DNA from: Capillidium heterosporum
Lineage: Eukaryota > Entomophthoromycota > Entomophthoromycetes > Entomophthorales > Capillidiaceae
Direction of reading: 5' to 3'
DNA length: 64,000 nucleotides
Assembly: GCA_016630905.1 (NCBI GenBank)
Contig: WBMQ01000002.1
Location: 1,798,001-1,862,000, forward strand
In this document: positions 34,481 through 45,680 of the stretch, in pieces
Position numbering within the stretch: the first letter of the stretch is position 1
Layout: each line of letters begins with the position of its first letter
Translations under genes and position numbers: made by a program
Notes under the pieces: model-generated
Told to the model about the DNA's origin: nothing
Databases searched by the model: none
Seen by the model: the letters and a program-made list of their open reading frames with translations, nothing else

Positions 34481-35687
34481 AGCTGACACCCTTTAGTGTA
34501 GTCTCACTTCTTTCATTTGAATTCTAGAGAATAAATATGGTGATTAGGTCTTGAAGTTGGTAAGTCTATTATTTGATATCTGTTCAAATTAAAGCTGTTA
34601 TATTTGTGAGAAGAGTGAGTAAACCTTGCTTTATTTGACTGATTTTTTATATGCGTTAAGCTGTAAAAGCTTAGGGGTGTATATGTTTCAATTTTATTTG
34701 GGAATAAGCGTTTGATGTGGATTTGATATTGGCAATAATGATTGTTTGCGCATACTTAGGATTAACTTCAACATTATCTTGATTTTGGGTGAATGCTTCA
34801 CTAGCAATCGTATGCTGTACTACTTACGACTTATCATAGTATACTATGCTTTTAATGTGGATGTAATTTTGTTGAAAAGTTTTAATAAACTTTTATATTA
34901 TTGACACAAGCTTATAATATATCAACATTAATTTTAAAGTAGCCAGCCATGCATTGTTTGAAAATCTATTGTAGGACTTTCTAAATAGCTTGGGATACCT
35001 TTCTATGATAATTGAATATCCATCAAAATCTATAAAGCATTGCTTAATATAAACTAGGTGCTGGCTTATATACTATCAGTAGATCAGTATATCTGGCATG
35101 TAAAAGCTATATATGATTCTGCTATCTAAAAAGCCTACTCAGATCGAATATATAAACCTATATATACTGAAATCTGGATGTTTTGTATAAAGATAATGTT
35201 CAATTAAAAGCAGCATCTATATAATCATTGGCTAATGGTGAAATTTACTAATGGTATAAACCATCCAAAAAGCATATGAACCTAATATATGACTAGTTCA
35301 AGACTGCTCATACGTTAGATAATATTACTATAGATGGCATTTATAAGCTAAGAAAGTCTTATCAGGCCTATATGGACAAAGTTCTGTGGAGGAGTACTTA
35401 TCCTTCGTAAAATATACTTCCACATGTAAATTAAAGGGCCTGTAAACGATTGGTTGTATTGGATTGAAAAATCAACACTTTGTTTTTTCTAATTGAGTGC
35501 ATCACAATTTGAACTCTATTTAGTTTACTGAGTAACTTTTCCTAACTGAGTTTCTTGCGTATTTAGGTGAGTTCTTGGTACTTATATTTTCTCGTGGGTC
35601 GGTATTTAACCCTATCTATCAATTGCAATGCATACTCTTTATATGAGATCTAATCAATATTCAATATAGCTCCAAGTGCTTTCATAA
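34481..35687. other. Intergenic spacer upstream of CDS1
   Basis: About 1.2 kb of AT-rich sequence with no supported gene. It includes the CDS1 promoter. Confidence 0.5.
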
Positions 35688-37158
35688 ATGACAAAATCGA
35701 AATCAAGCAAGAGCAAGAGCGGAGCAAGTAGGCTTACCAATGGAGCTTCCCAAGAGAAAAACCCTGCCACTCTAAACAAAGGTTCGGGCGAGAGTTCGAA
35801 TGAGCCATCTTCAAAGCCTGAGGTACTTACTATACTTACTAGCCTATTAGAATTTATATTCATTTCCTATAACAGTTTAAGGAGTTTTCACTGCTTTTTG
35901 AGCCATTAATTGACACGCTATTAATATATATACTACCTAGCTTCTAGTATCTCAACCTTTTGCCAAGAAATGGGCAAACTGGTGGACAAGATTCATATGG
36001 ACGCAAGTCCTAATTTTCCTCTTTGTGGCAATTCTTTTGGCGGGACCTATACCAATGATTTGTCTGGTTTTCGCAATTCAAGTGGCTGTATACTATGAAA
36101 TTGTCAATTTGGCCACCATACCTTCCGCAGAACGTAACCTTCCTTTCCTTAGAGCAATCAATTTGTAAAATGACGTTTTAGCAAATTTCTAATCTACTTT
36201 TAGGTATTTTCTACTGATAACCAACTACTTCCTGTACGGCGAATCTATTATCCATCATTTCAAAGACACCATATTTGCCAACGCCTTCTTACTTAACGTT
36301 GCCAACCACCACCGCTTCTATTCTTTCCTGTTCTATTGCTTCGGATTCGTTTGGTTTGTAATTAATTTGAAAAAGGGGCATTACAAATTCCAATTTGCTA
36401 TGTTTGCTACTACGCATATGACTCTGCTACTAGTTGTCTTCACATCCCACTTCACTGTATCCAACATCTTTGAAGGAATGTTTTGGTTCGTGCTTCCAAC
36501 TACGCTCGTCGTTGTAAACGATATAGCAGCCTACACTGCCGGGTTCTTCTTTGGTCGTACTCCGCTCATTGAGTTGAGCCCAAAGAAGACATGGGAGGGC
36601 TTCGCCGGAGGACTGGTTGGAACGATCATAGTTGGTGTTGTAGCATCCCACTTCCTTTCCAAATTCGCATACATGATTTGTCCTATCACCAGCTTGACTA
36701 CAACTGCATTAAGTGATATCCAATGCACCCCGAACCCTGTATTCCAAAAGTTCCCTATCGATCTACCCCCAGCCGCTACAGCATTTATTGAGCTACTGTT
36801 TAAAGTCCACCTCAAGCAAATTTCGGTCAAGCCCATCATCTTCCATGGCTTCATGATGGCCATATTCGCCTCTCTAATCGCACCCTTTGGAGGTTTCTTT
36901 GCTTCCGGGTTCAAAAGAGCATTCGAACTCAAGGATTTCGCCGACCTCATCCCTGGTCATGGTGGCCTAACTGATCGGTTTGACTGCCAGTTCCTCATGG
37001 GACTATTCTCATACATGTACTACTCATCTTTTGTCAAGATCCACCATCTTGAAGTTGGTAACGTGCTGCAGTCGGTTGTAAATAACATGGATCCGGCCCA
37101 GCAACTGATACTCTTCCAGCAGCTGCAGACGTACCTGCAAGGTCAAAACCTTTTATAA
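35688..37158 (+). CDS. CDS1: Phosphatidate cytidylyltransferase (CDP-diacylglycerol synthase)
   Basis: Three exons, 35688-35822, 35941-36164 and 36204-37158, giving 437 residues. The first intron is 118 nt and uses the ACCTAG acceptor; acceptors upstream or at TTCTAG leave stops or the wrong frame. The N terminus is a hydrophilic Lys/Ser-rich cytosolic segment. Several transmembrane helices follow (for example VLIFLFVAILLAGPIPMICL). The CDS signature runs from SGFKRAFELKDFADLIPGHG to GLTDRFD, with the metal-binding Asp residues, near residues 350-375. The preceding SPKKTWEGFAGG loop is also characteristic. The enzyme makes CDP-diacylglycerol from phosphatidic acid and CTP in the ER, the branch point to phosphatidylinositol, phosphatidylserine and cardiolipin. 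Length is as usual for fungal homologues. Confidence 0.93.
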
Positions 37159-38246
37159 TTGGTTGATGCGTGAATTGACACTTTATTTAAGTTACCATCG
37201 TTTCTACCCTGCCAAAATAAAATTATATGCTTTTTATACATGCTGTATGTTTATTTTATAGGACAATAGATTTTTATTTCGAAGTTTAGTTTATTGAATC
37301 TATATAGCTTCCTAGTTTACTATGCTGTTATAAAAATGAAATTTGAAAGTGTTCTTTTATACTTATGAATATCTATTATAAGATTTCACACTACAGTACT
37401 TTATCTAAAATCTGTTTCCAAATTTAAACTTACTAGCATTCTATAAGGTTTAATATTTTCTTTATTTAGTATAAATTATGTATTGAATTTAGTACTGGCT
37501 ATTTTTAATCTTTATAAAACATTAATTATTATCACTTTCTAGCTAGCATCTGCTAGTAAGTATTCTTTATAAGTACTTTTCAATATAATTTAACTTAAAT
37601 CTACAATCTAAAATCCAAAAAACTTTAAAAAATATTAATAAAAGTAATTTTTAAAAGGGCTTCTTCTTTATATATTAAAGTTTAGAAGAAAAATATAAAT
37701 TAATAGCTTATAAAACTTTAAAATTAAGCTTAAATAAAGATTATACTTATAATAGAAAATAAGTAGATAGTAGTTTAAAATATAGAAAAGATAGGTAAAA
37801 GATAAAATATATAGCCTAAAGATAGTGTTAAATTGTAGTGTAGTTGTAGATTATTTATGAAAAGCTTAATAATTATATAATGTTCAATATATAGTTTAGT
37901 TAGAAAACCAACATATACTATTATATTAACAAAGCATTGTTGAAATACTGTCAAGGTTAATGCTGCTACTGTTAGAGCAATCCTTCAATATATCTCTAAT
38001 CTCTTTAATAAAAATTCAAACTAAAGTTTTTCTAATCTTTAGATTTGGTTTGAAGCTAGGCTGGTCAATCTAAAAGTGAGCTGCTAGTAGAGCAAATGAG
38101 GATGCAAAATATCCTTTTTGTTGATAAAATCCACAACTATTAGCTCAGCAATATCTACTAATGATACATATATCTCTAAGGTATATACACTTCACACCCA
38201 TTTTCTCTCTCAATTAACCACCTGATCGTTATTCCGACTTGTGATA
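37159..38246. other. Very AT-rich spacer left of the transposon
   Basis: Extremely A+T-rich, especially 37400-37870, with no coding feature. It ends at the TA target-site copy (38245-38246) of the transposon. Confidence 0.5.
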
Positions 38247-38404
38247 TTACAGAATCAAGTTAATTGAAGAAAATCCAAAAACTTTTGAAGAAAGTCATAA
38301 ATGAAATGAAGAATGACGTAATACGATTTCCTTTTTTGATAAGCGTTCAAAATCTTTGAAGATTATCCACAAATGAAGTGAAGAAAGTTCAAAAATTGTC
38401 TTCA
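38247..38404 (+). repeat. Left terminal inverted repeat with internal direct repeats
   Basis: Pairs with 41049-41204 on the other strand. Two related subunits lie inside: TTGAAGAAAATCC...AAATGAAATGAAGAA (about 38263-38313) and TTGAAGATTATCC...AAATGAAGTGAAGAAAG (about 38356-38390). This layout recalls the IR/DR type of Tc1-like ends, where each copy binds transposase. Confidence 0.8.
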
Positions 38405-38934
38405 CGTTAAGAAAAAGAAGGTTATAAATAAATGTATACTTTCAAGTCTAAACTTATACATGAAGAAAGTTATTAGAAGTGTTAACGCCACTTTACCTAA
38501 AATTACAATATATTTGGTAGCTTATAGTGCAATTTAATTCAACTTTACCTTGGATGGTTATATAACCTTAAGTACGTACACTTCATTAGTTAAATTTCGA
38601 ACCTTTCAAAATAACTATATTTTTTGACAAATTTACTTTATATAATTATTTGGAATGGCTTATATATTGTTCTTACATTCTTTAATTACGTTCAAAGTAG
38701 ATCTATTCAACTTAGTACTTTGTATATTAGATTCAATTATACGTTTTCGGAGTCTTACTCCAAACTCAAAGTAAAGTTTAAATAATACACTACTATAGAT
38801 TATAACCATAAATCTAATAAATCAATAAATATAATTATTACAATTAAAGTCAAAAGTTTAAAATATATAAACTTGGGCATGTATTCAGTTATCAAATTTA
38901 GTCAATGAGCGTTTCCTTTCATTAACTTGTCACC

Positions 38935-40908
38935 TTAAAACTCTTCACCTTCTTCATCTTCTCCATTTCGGCTGCCATTACCTTTGCCCTCCTCATTCTG
39001 GTTACTATTACCTTCGATCGCTCCATTTCGACCTTGCTTACTTTTAGCCTTGATAGTTCTAGCTGCTTCAAATTTTGGGGCAAATCCAACTGGAATTTTG
39101 GTTTCGTCTAGCAGAGTGATATCTGGCTTGAGTAGATTACCAGTAAAGTGGGCTAACGCAAGACAGTTTGTATAAAAATTAGCTGTATGCTCGAAGTATC
39201 CTTTGCAATGCAGTGCCGAACCCACTTCACCTTCAGATTCCTGTATGAATACTTCCAAGTCAGCATTCGTAAAATCAGTATTGGTAGTTTCCAACTGTTT
39301 GTCTGATAATAAAATAGCTTTGCCACCTAAATAAGATCGCTTTGAACTTACAAGTTGTTTTAGCGCATTAAAGTATAGTTCAATGGGATTTAGGAAAGGT
39401 GAATATCGTGGAAGGGTTAATAGTTTTGAACCCATATTGATTAGCTTTTGTCTAATAGTAGGGTCATCATCAATTCCATGGATACTAGCGTTGTCGAAAA
39501 TATAACATACAGTAGGTCGATTGACATGATCAATTAAGCGTAAAAGAAACTCCTTGAAGACCTGCTTAGTTATACTAGCCATTGTCTTCTTCCTATACTT
39601 TTCTGAATATACAAGCCCATCCTCTGAAATCGCAGCTATATAGTTGATGCTATCCTTGTTAGGCAGTGGTGAAATTGCTACTCGTTCTTCAGTTCGTCCA
39701 TGAGCATATTTCTTAAAGGTTGTCCTACTGAAGCTTGCTTCATCGATAAAAATCTTCTTATAGATGCCGTAGTTGTTGATTTGACCTATGTAAGTTTTTC
39801 GATCCATAATGACATCTTCATCATTCCATCTTTTTGGGACCACGCATGCCTTCTTGAACGTAATATGCATTTTTGAGTATATATTGCAAAGAGTGGTTCG
39901 ACTTATATTGACTCCATAATCTTTTAACTCAGCTAGCACATCGCAATTCCTACGTGTTGGATCTTCTCGAATAATATCAAAGACCAGTAGGTATGTATCA
40001 TTGTCAACTATAGATTTCCGGCCAACTTTTGCAGTTAAAGTTTTTTGGATACATCTTGTTCTTGAGCGTTGTCCATTTTTTGGTGACGTCGATATTTCAT
40101 AGTAGCAATCGATTTATAATTGATACCAGTTGACTTATGGCACTCTTTCATTGTAGTTTTTCCATCATCAATCCTTTGGAGCATCTCTTCCTTAGCCTCA
40201 GGACTGAGTTTAACCTTCTTTTTGTTCTGTTGCTGATTGTCACGTTTATTCAGTTCTGCTCTAATTTTCTCACGTTTGGCGATGTTTAGGAACTGTGTAA
40301 GCTTGTTGGAAGCAGCTTTTTGGCTATCTTTGTAATCTAAGAAGGCATTTTCAAGCTCAACACTTGAGTTACAAAGTTCTCTAAATGTTTCTTTTCTAAA
40401 AACAGTCTTACGGATCATATTTAAAGCTTTGAGTTCAGCAATAGAAAATGGGTTTGTTTGGAGTATGTTTTCTTCAGTCTGAACTCCTTTATCTTGATAT
40501 TCTAAAACAACTATGTTAATATATCTTTGATTTATTTAAAAAGCTACCTCCACTACATACTATATAAGTAGAATTATTTTCTAAAGCTGTATTTTGAATA
40601 TTATCATTATATTCAAGCTGTGCTTCAAAATTTTGATAGCCTATAAGAATATATCAGTATAGTCTTGTATTTATATAGCATTACCTCTACCTCTTGAACT
40701 TTGAGTAGGATGGATTATTAAAGCTTTATTTTGGATATTATTGTTGTATTCAGGTTGTACTTCATTATCTTGACAGCCTAGAATAAATGTATTACTATAA
40801 TTTAAACTTATACCCATTACTTTTACTATTTGAATCTTGAATAGAGCGGACTACTATAGCCTTATTCTGTATATGCTTATTTTTGTTGTGCTTGGGTTGC
40901 TTTTTCAT
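38935..40908 (-). CDS. DD37E transposase, spliced, with a frameshift between DNA-binding and catalytic halves
   Basis: The reading starts at ATG 40908 (MKKQPKHNKNKH). Three short introns separate four 5' exons, and the frame then continues without an intron to a stop at 40035. This part contains a basic, helical helix-turn-helix-like region (KLSPEAKEEMLQRIDDGKTT, then GINYKSIATMKYRR). The catalytic half is in a different frame: it can be read from about 40040 (KVGRKSIVDNDTY) to 38935 and carries KIFIDEASFS (first Asp), CYIFDNASIH (second Asp) and SPFLNPIELYFNALK (Glu). There are 37 residues between the second Asp and the Glu. The frame change falls at an A6 run near 40043. It may be a disabling one-base loss or a slippage site. 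The C terminus is Lys/Asn/Glu-rich. Confidence 0.8.
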
Positions 40909-41048
40909 ATTGATGTTGAAATAAAAGAATTTAAAATGTTTAGATGCTTTTAAATGTAAATATATATTTTTGTAAAATCATAATTACATTTGTCTTTGTT
41001 TACTAAGTAATTTTAGATTGGTTTTGTCATCACCATAAGCTTTCAATT

Positions 41049-41204
41049 TGAAGACAGTTTTTGAACTTTCTTCATCTCATTCGTGGATTTTCTTCAAAGA
41101 TTTTGGAATTTTGTCATCTTAAAAAGGAAATTACTCCGTCTTCATTTCATTTATGACTTTCTTCAAAAGTTTTTGGATTTTCTTCAATTAACTTGATTCT
41201 GTAA
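41049..41204 (-). repeat. Right terminal inverted repeat of the transposon
   Basis: Reverse complement of the left end with a modest number of mismatches and small length differences. The outermost bases read CTTGATTCTGTAA followed by the TA duplication. Confidence 0.8.
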
Positions 41205-41297
41205 TAACAAAATAATTTGGCTAATAAGCACGGAGACAAAACCCCTCAAATTGGCACCAAAACCCTTTAACTTTCATGAATCACAAAGTCTTCAAAA

Positions 41298-42742
41298 ATG
41301 AAACGGTTCAACCTAAACTACCTAGCCAAACTCAACAACAGAGGCATCAAGTTTCCCAATTTAAAGACCAGTACTATCAACTTGCGTAACTCTTCAAGTA
41401 ACATTGAGAAGTCTATCATCATGGAAAGAACCAAAAAGTTCCTAGATATGCGACATATAACCCAATTTTTCGAACCGAAACCCATTTCATTTACAAAGTA
41501 AATTTCAACTCTTTATACTTTATAGTTACAAATCTATTTTAGTCTAACATCTTCAAAATAGAACCACCTCCATGCACCTAGCCGATCAGATGGGTATGAT
41601 GGATAGTAGAGGTGATCAATTTATCACTGGCGGCGCTATCCTAGCTAGGATAGACTTAGTTGCTTCACGTTCAGTTGCAAAAATTGGTGCCGGTTTACCT
41701 ATAGTAAGTTTCAATTTCCAAAGCCATTCCTAACAATGAAATAGCCGACTAGATCTATGGACGCTGTTCATTTCATGATACCGGTTAAAAAAGGCTCCTT
41801 ACTCATCTACAAATCAAGAATAAATCGAATTTGGGGAACCTCAATGGAAATCGAAGTTACTGTTGAAGTGGAGACCAACAACATGACAAAGCCCCAGTTC
41901 TGTAAGTGATATATATATATATGTTGTTAATTTGCTTTAGGTTGCTCTTCATTGTTAACATTCGTTTTGGTCGATGGTCCAACCGATATCGACGGTAAAT
42001 TAAGATTGCCTCAGGTTTTCCCTGAGACAAAGGAAGAAGAAAAGGCATATCAGGACGCCCATAAGAGAAGACTAGATAGGCTGGAGCAGCGTAGAGCTCC
42101 CGAAGGAAAGAGTTTTATTGAATTTCGAAACTACTTAATAGTAAGCTTGATCCATTTTCTACTTGATATATTTACTGGTATGTATTTATAGGCAGGAAAG
42201 GCTGTAGCTGAAAACCCCACTTATGCCGAAATGAGTGAATTTGTTTTACCCTCCCATGCCAACGGTTTACAAACCACTTTTGGTGGGCAGCTGATGGCGT
42301 GGATGGAAGGCTGCTGTTCAATTTCAGCAATCAGAAACAGTAGAAGTTCGGTTGTTACAGCCAGGTACACATTGCCATTTTAATTAACTTTTCTAAATCT
42401 AAGAATAGCTCTGACGCCATCCAATTCGTGAAACCTAGCCGAGCTGGAGACATAATGATCTTCAGGTCAGTTGTCACTCGAACTTTCGAATCCTCAATGG
42501 AAGTCTATGTCGTCGTCACAAAGCTTACACCCGGATCCTCCCATGAAGAGTTCACGAACGACGGCTTCTTTACTTTTGTTGCTGTCGATGAGAAGACGAA
42601 TGCCAAGAGGAAGTTGGAGTTGAGTGAAGGCGTCCCCAAGTTTGGTAACGAGTTGGAAAAGTTCATGTATGAAGGAGCTGAAATCCGTAGAAAAGTCCGA
42701 AGAGATGATCTGAAGAACTTAGTACCGCCGCCCAAGCTTTGA
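41298..42742 (+). CDS. Acyl-CoA thioesterase, double hotdog (ACOT11/12-like), copy 1 with N-terminal extension
   Basis: Six exons, 41298-41497, 41562-41703, 41745-41901, 41941-42140, 42192-42364 and 42409-42742, giving 401 residues. The first hotdog domain covers about 65-190 (SMDAVHFMIPVKKGSLLIYK, INRIWGTSMEIEVTVEVE, LLTFVLVDG). The second covers about 240-390 (LPSHANGLQTTFGGQLMAWM, DAIQFVKPSRAGDIMIFRSV, SSMEVYVVVTKL, GFFTFVAVDE). The HAN-x4-TFGGQLMAWME word is that of ACOT11/12-type thioesterases, which hydrolyse acyl-CoA to fatty acid and CoA. The first 41 residues are basic and poor in acid (MKRFNLNYLAKLNNRGIKFP), like a mitochondrial presequence. The gene is a paralogue of 49156-50458. 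The transposon ends 94 bp before the ATG. Confidence 0.88.
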
Positions 42743-44049
42743 AGAATAGTTAATTGGTTAGATTTCAAAGATATAAGTGCATATATATTTTAGAATAAAT
42801 AGCTCGTTATTAAACTATAATACAGTTAGTATTAGTTTGTTGATATTTTAATACGAATTATCTTCTGTTATAAACTTCATATGTACACGATTTTATAGAA
42901 CTAATCATTTTCTATATTATTTTATGGAGTACTTTTATCGATCATTTAAATACTTTTGCTTACATCTTAACTTTTATATGTCTTTAATCGCAGCATTCTG
43001 ATGCATTTCCCAGAGCTCTGGCTTATTTCGCTAGTAGATGATATCCAAACAGCAGTTCCAGTTACCAAGTACAAAGCCGGAGTTGGCAAGTTAAAAGACC
43101 ATATTCTTATCTTAATAAAGTAACTATTGATAGGGTGTGGTACTATTGAAAGTTTTAGCACATTTACCTGTGCACTTTAATTAGTATATATTCTTATAAG
43201 TATGTTATTTTTAATCTATACTGACATAAAAATATAAACTGAGGTTGAAGTAAACTCAAGTATCGGTATTCTAGTTTTGAATTTGATAACATACTACCCA
43301 GCTATATATCCTATAACATTTTTGTGGTAAAATTATAATTATATTAATACCCTATTTAACAAGCAAAGCTATAAAAGGAATGGTTGGATACATAGTATAG
43401 CTTGGAAATTGAAAGGCTTGTGCACGAAATCTTATCTATTCCAACCAAATATACTTTTAAAATTTACAATACAGATTCCAAATCGAAAGGCAGTAACGTG
43501 AATACCCAATGGTAATTATACTTGTGTCAAATCGGTTAGCTATTTCCAAGAGTTCCCATCACCAACAACCTAGAGCCAAAACAACCAAAGGGTTTATTAG
43601 CAGGTTCATCTTCCGACTTGATGGATTTATATCGGATTCCCGATCACAATGACTCACAATAACCTTTATAAAGATAAAGTCCAATCGGGCTACTCGTTTT
43701 AGTAGTATGCTAATTTTGACTCGATAGGCCCGATTGGAACCACTCAATAGTCCAGTATAAGGTCTACAAAACACATCCAGCTAATTGGACTAAACATTTT
43801 ATGTGGCGAATTGCACCATCTAAGCCATAAATGGCCTTTGCTATATGACATCACAATTCCTGAACAAAATCTGCCCATTGAAATTTAGTCGCCCATCAAG
43901 CTTCTTATCTTATCTTCGTAAAGAGCTAGACTCCTGTTAACTAGATATCAGCAAGACAAGAAAGGAGTCAACAGGCCGATAGATATAAATACGTATAGAG
44001 AAGACCCAACCACTTCAACTTTTATTTAACTTCAAATTCAAACCAAAAG
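42743..44049. other. Intergenic spacer
   Basis: AT-rich sequence between thioesterase copy 1 and the phosphoglycerate dehydrogenase gene. Short frames on either strand are unsupported. The last 100 bases are the promoter side of the next gene. Confidence 0.5.
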
Positions 44050-45519
44050 ATGTTTAACTTAAACAACCTACTGAAATCAACTTCCTCGATAAAGCTTATG
44101 GACAAGTCCAAAGTCAAAGTCCTCTTATTAGAGAACGTCCACAGCACCGCCATAGAGATCTTAAAGGGGGAGGGATACCAGGTAAACCAGATGTGTTTTT
44201 AATATATTCATATTTGCTAGGTTGAGCACCATACGAAAGCTTTGCCAGAAGCTGAACTCAAAGAAAAGTTGAGTCAAGGCGTGCATGTAATCGGAATTAG
44301 GTAGCTTTCTATTTGTGATCATCTAATACTTATATCGTATAACTTTATAGGAGCAAAACCAAATTGACCAAAGAGATTCTTTCCGTTGCCAAGGACTTGA
44401 TGGTAATCGGTTGCTTCTGTATTGGTACCAACCAGGTCGACCTAGCCTACGCTTCTGAACGCGCCATCTCCGTCTTCAACTCCCCTTTCTCCAACTCTAG
44501 ATCGGTTGGTAAGCTATTTTAGGATTTCCATAGTATTAAATAGGTAATAGCTGAGATGGTGCTGGCCGAAATCATATTTTTGTCTCGTCAGCTTGGTGAC
44601 CGCAACAACGAAGTGCACCAAGGTATCTGGAACAAGGTCTCAAAGCGGTGCTTTGAAGTACGTGGTAAAAAGCTGGGAATCGTAGGGTACGGCCACATCG
44701 GCTCCCAGCTTAGCGTCTTGGCTGAAGCTTTAGGCATGCAAGTGTACTTTTACGACGTACTACCTCTCATGCCTTTGGGCTCAGCCAAGTCAACAAACAG
44801 CTTCAAGGAGCTACTGCAGATCGCCGATTACATCACCTTCCATGTTCCTGAGACCGACGAAACCAAAAACATGGTTGGAGAGACCCAGATCCAGTTGATG
44901 AAGAAGGGTTCTTACCTGATCAACGCTTCCAGAGGCAGTGTCGTAAGTTTTTATTGATTTTCATCAACTTGTACTAACTTTGCAACTAGGTTCAAATTGC
45001 CCCATTGGCCGCAGCATTGAAGTCAGGACACCTAGCTGGAGCTGCTGTCGACGTGTACCCCTCAGAACCCAGTAGCAACTGGTGCTGGATTCCAGTCGGA
45101 GTTGCTAGGCTGCCCCAACACCATCCTATCCCCCCACATCGGTGGCAGTACTGAAGAGGCCCAATCCAGCATCGGTGTCGAAGTAGCTACCAACATCAAA
45201 CTGTACATCAATTTGGGATTCCACATTAGGCAGCGTCAACTTGCCTCAAGTCAGCTTCAAGGTCATCGAAGGGTCCAAGGCGGTCAGGGTGTTGTTTGCC
45301 CATCACAACGTACCCGGTGTACTCAAGAACGTCAATAACTTACTATCCGACTACAATGTCGAGCGCCAGACTTCCGAATCCAAAGGTTCGGTAGCTTACC
45401 TGATGGCCGATATTCTACTGAACGAGAAAGATAACACCATTTTGGATGAGAAGATCCAAGATCTGTACGATGGGCTATCCAAAATAGATCACAATATCTG
45501 GACGAGAGTCTTGATTTAA
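44050..45519 (+). CDS. SER3: D-3-phosphoglycerate dehydrogenase, with two apparent one-base frameshifts
   Basis: Starts at ATG 44050. There are four introns: about 44183-44221, 44299-44351, 44508-44550 (GTAATAG acceptor) and 44943-44989. The product matches fungal Ser3/Ser33: NAD-binding KLGIVGYGHIGSQLSVLAEA, SRGSVV with the catalytic Arg, AGAAVDVYPSEP, SPHIGGSTEEAQ with the catalytic His, and a C-terminal ACT-type regulatory domain (VRVLFAHHNVPGVLKNVNNL to IWTRVLI). It oxidises 3-phosphoglycerate, the first step of serine synthesis. The frame breaks twice: one extra T at about 45080 (between SSN and GAGF) and one at about 45219-45220 (in the YINLG/TLGSVN junction). On both sides the homology continues undamaged. 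Either these are sequence errors or the copy is a very recent pseudogene. Confidence 0.85.
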
Positions 45520-45680
45520 ATATTCAGGAATAAATTTATGTGCTAGTATTCAAATGTCGATTTCAAGCATTATATTACAAAAATATGTTTATAACCAAAG
45601 TTCCAATACAATATAGTTTTATTAATTACACAAGTATGTAAAACAACCTGCAAGCTATAATCCGCTAAAAACTACTTCAC

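Larger units (their letters stand above)
38247..41204 (-). mobile_element. Tc1/mariner-IS630 superfamily DNA transposon, 2958 bp
   Basis: Bounded by inverted repeats of about 157 bp (38247-38404 and 41049-41204) that begin TTACAGAATCAAGTTAATTG at both outer ends, and by TA dinucleotides directly outside (38245-38246 and 41205-41206), the target duplication expected for this superfamily. Inside lies one minus-strand transposase gene with a DDE domain spaced as DD37E. The two ends are still highly similar, so the insertion is not ancient. The element is complete in structure, but the transposase has a frame change, so it may be non-autonomous. Confidence 0.85.

Noticed and set aside
36531-36950. 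139-codon minus-strand frame over CDS1
   Set aside because: It is antisense to well-conserved CDP-diacylglycerol synthase codons and has no feature of its own.
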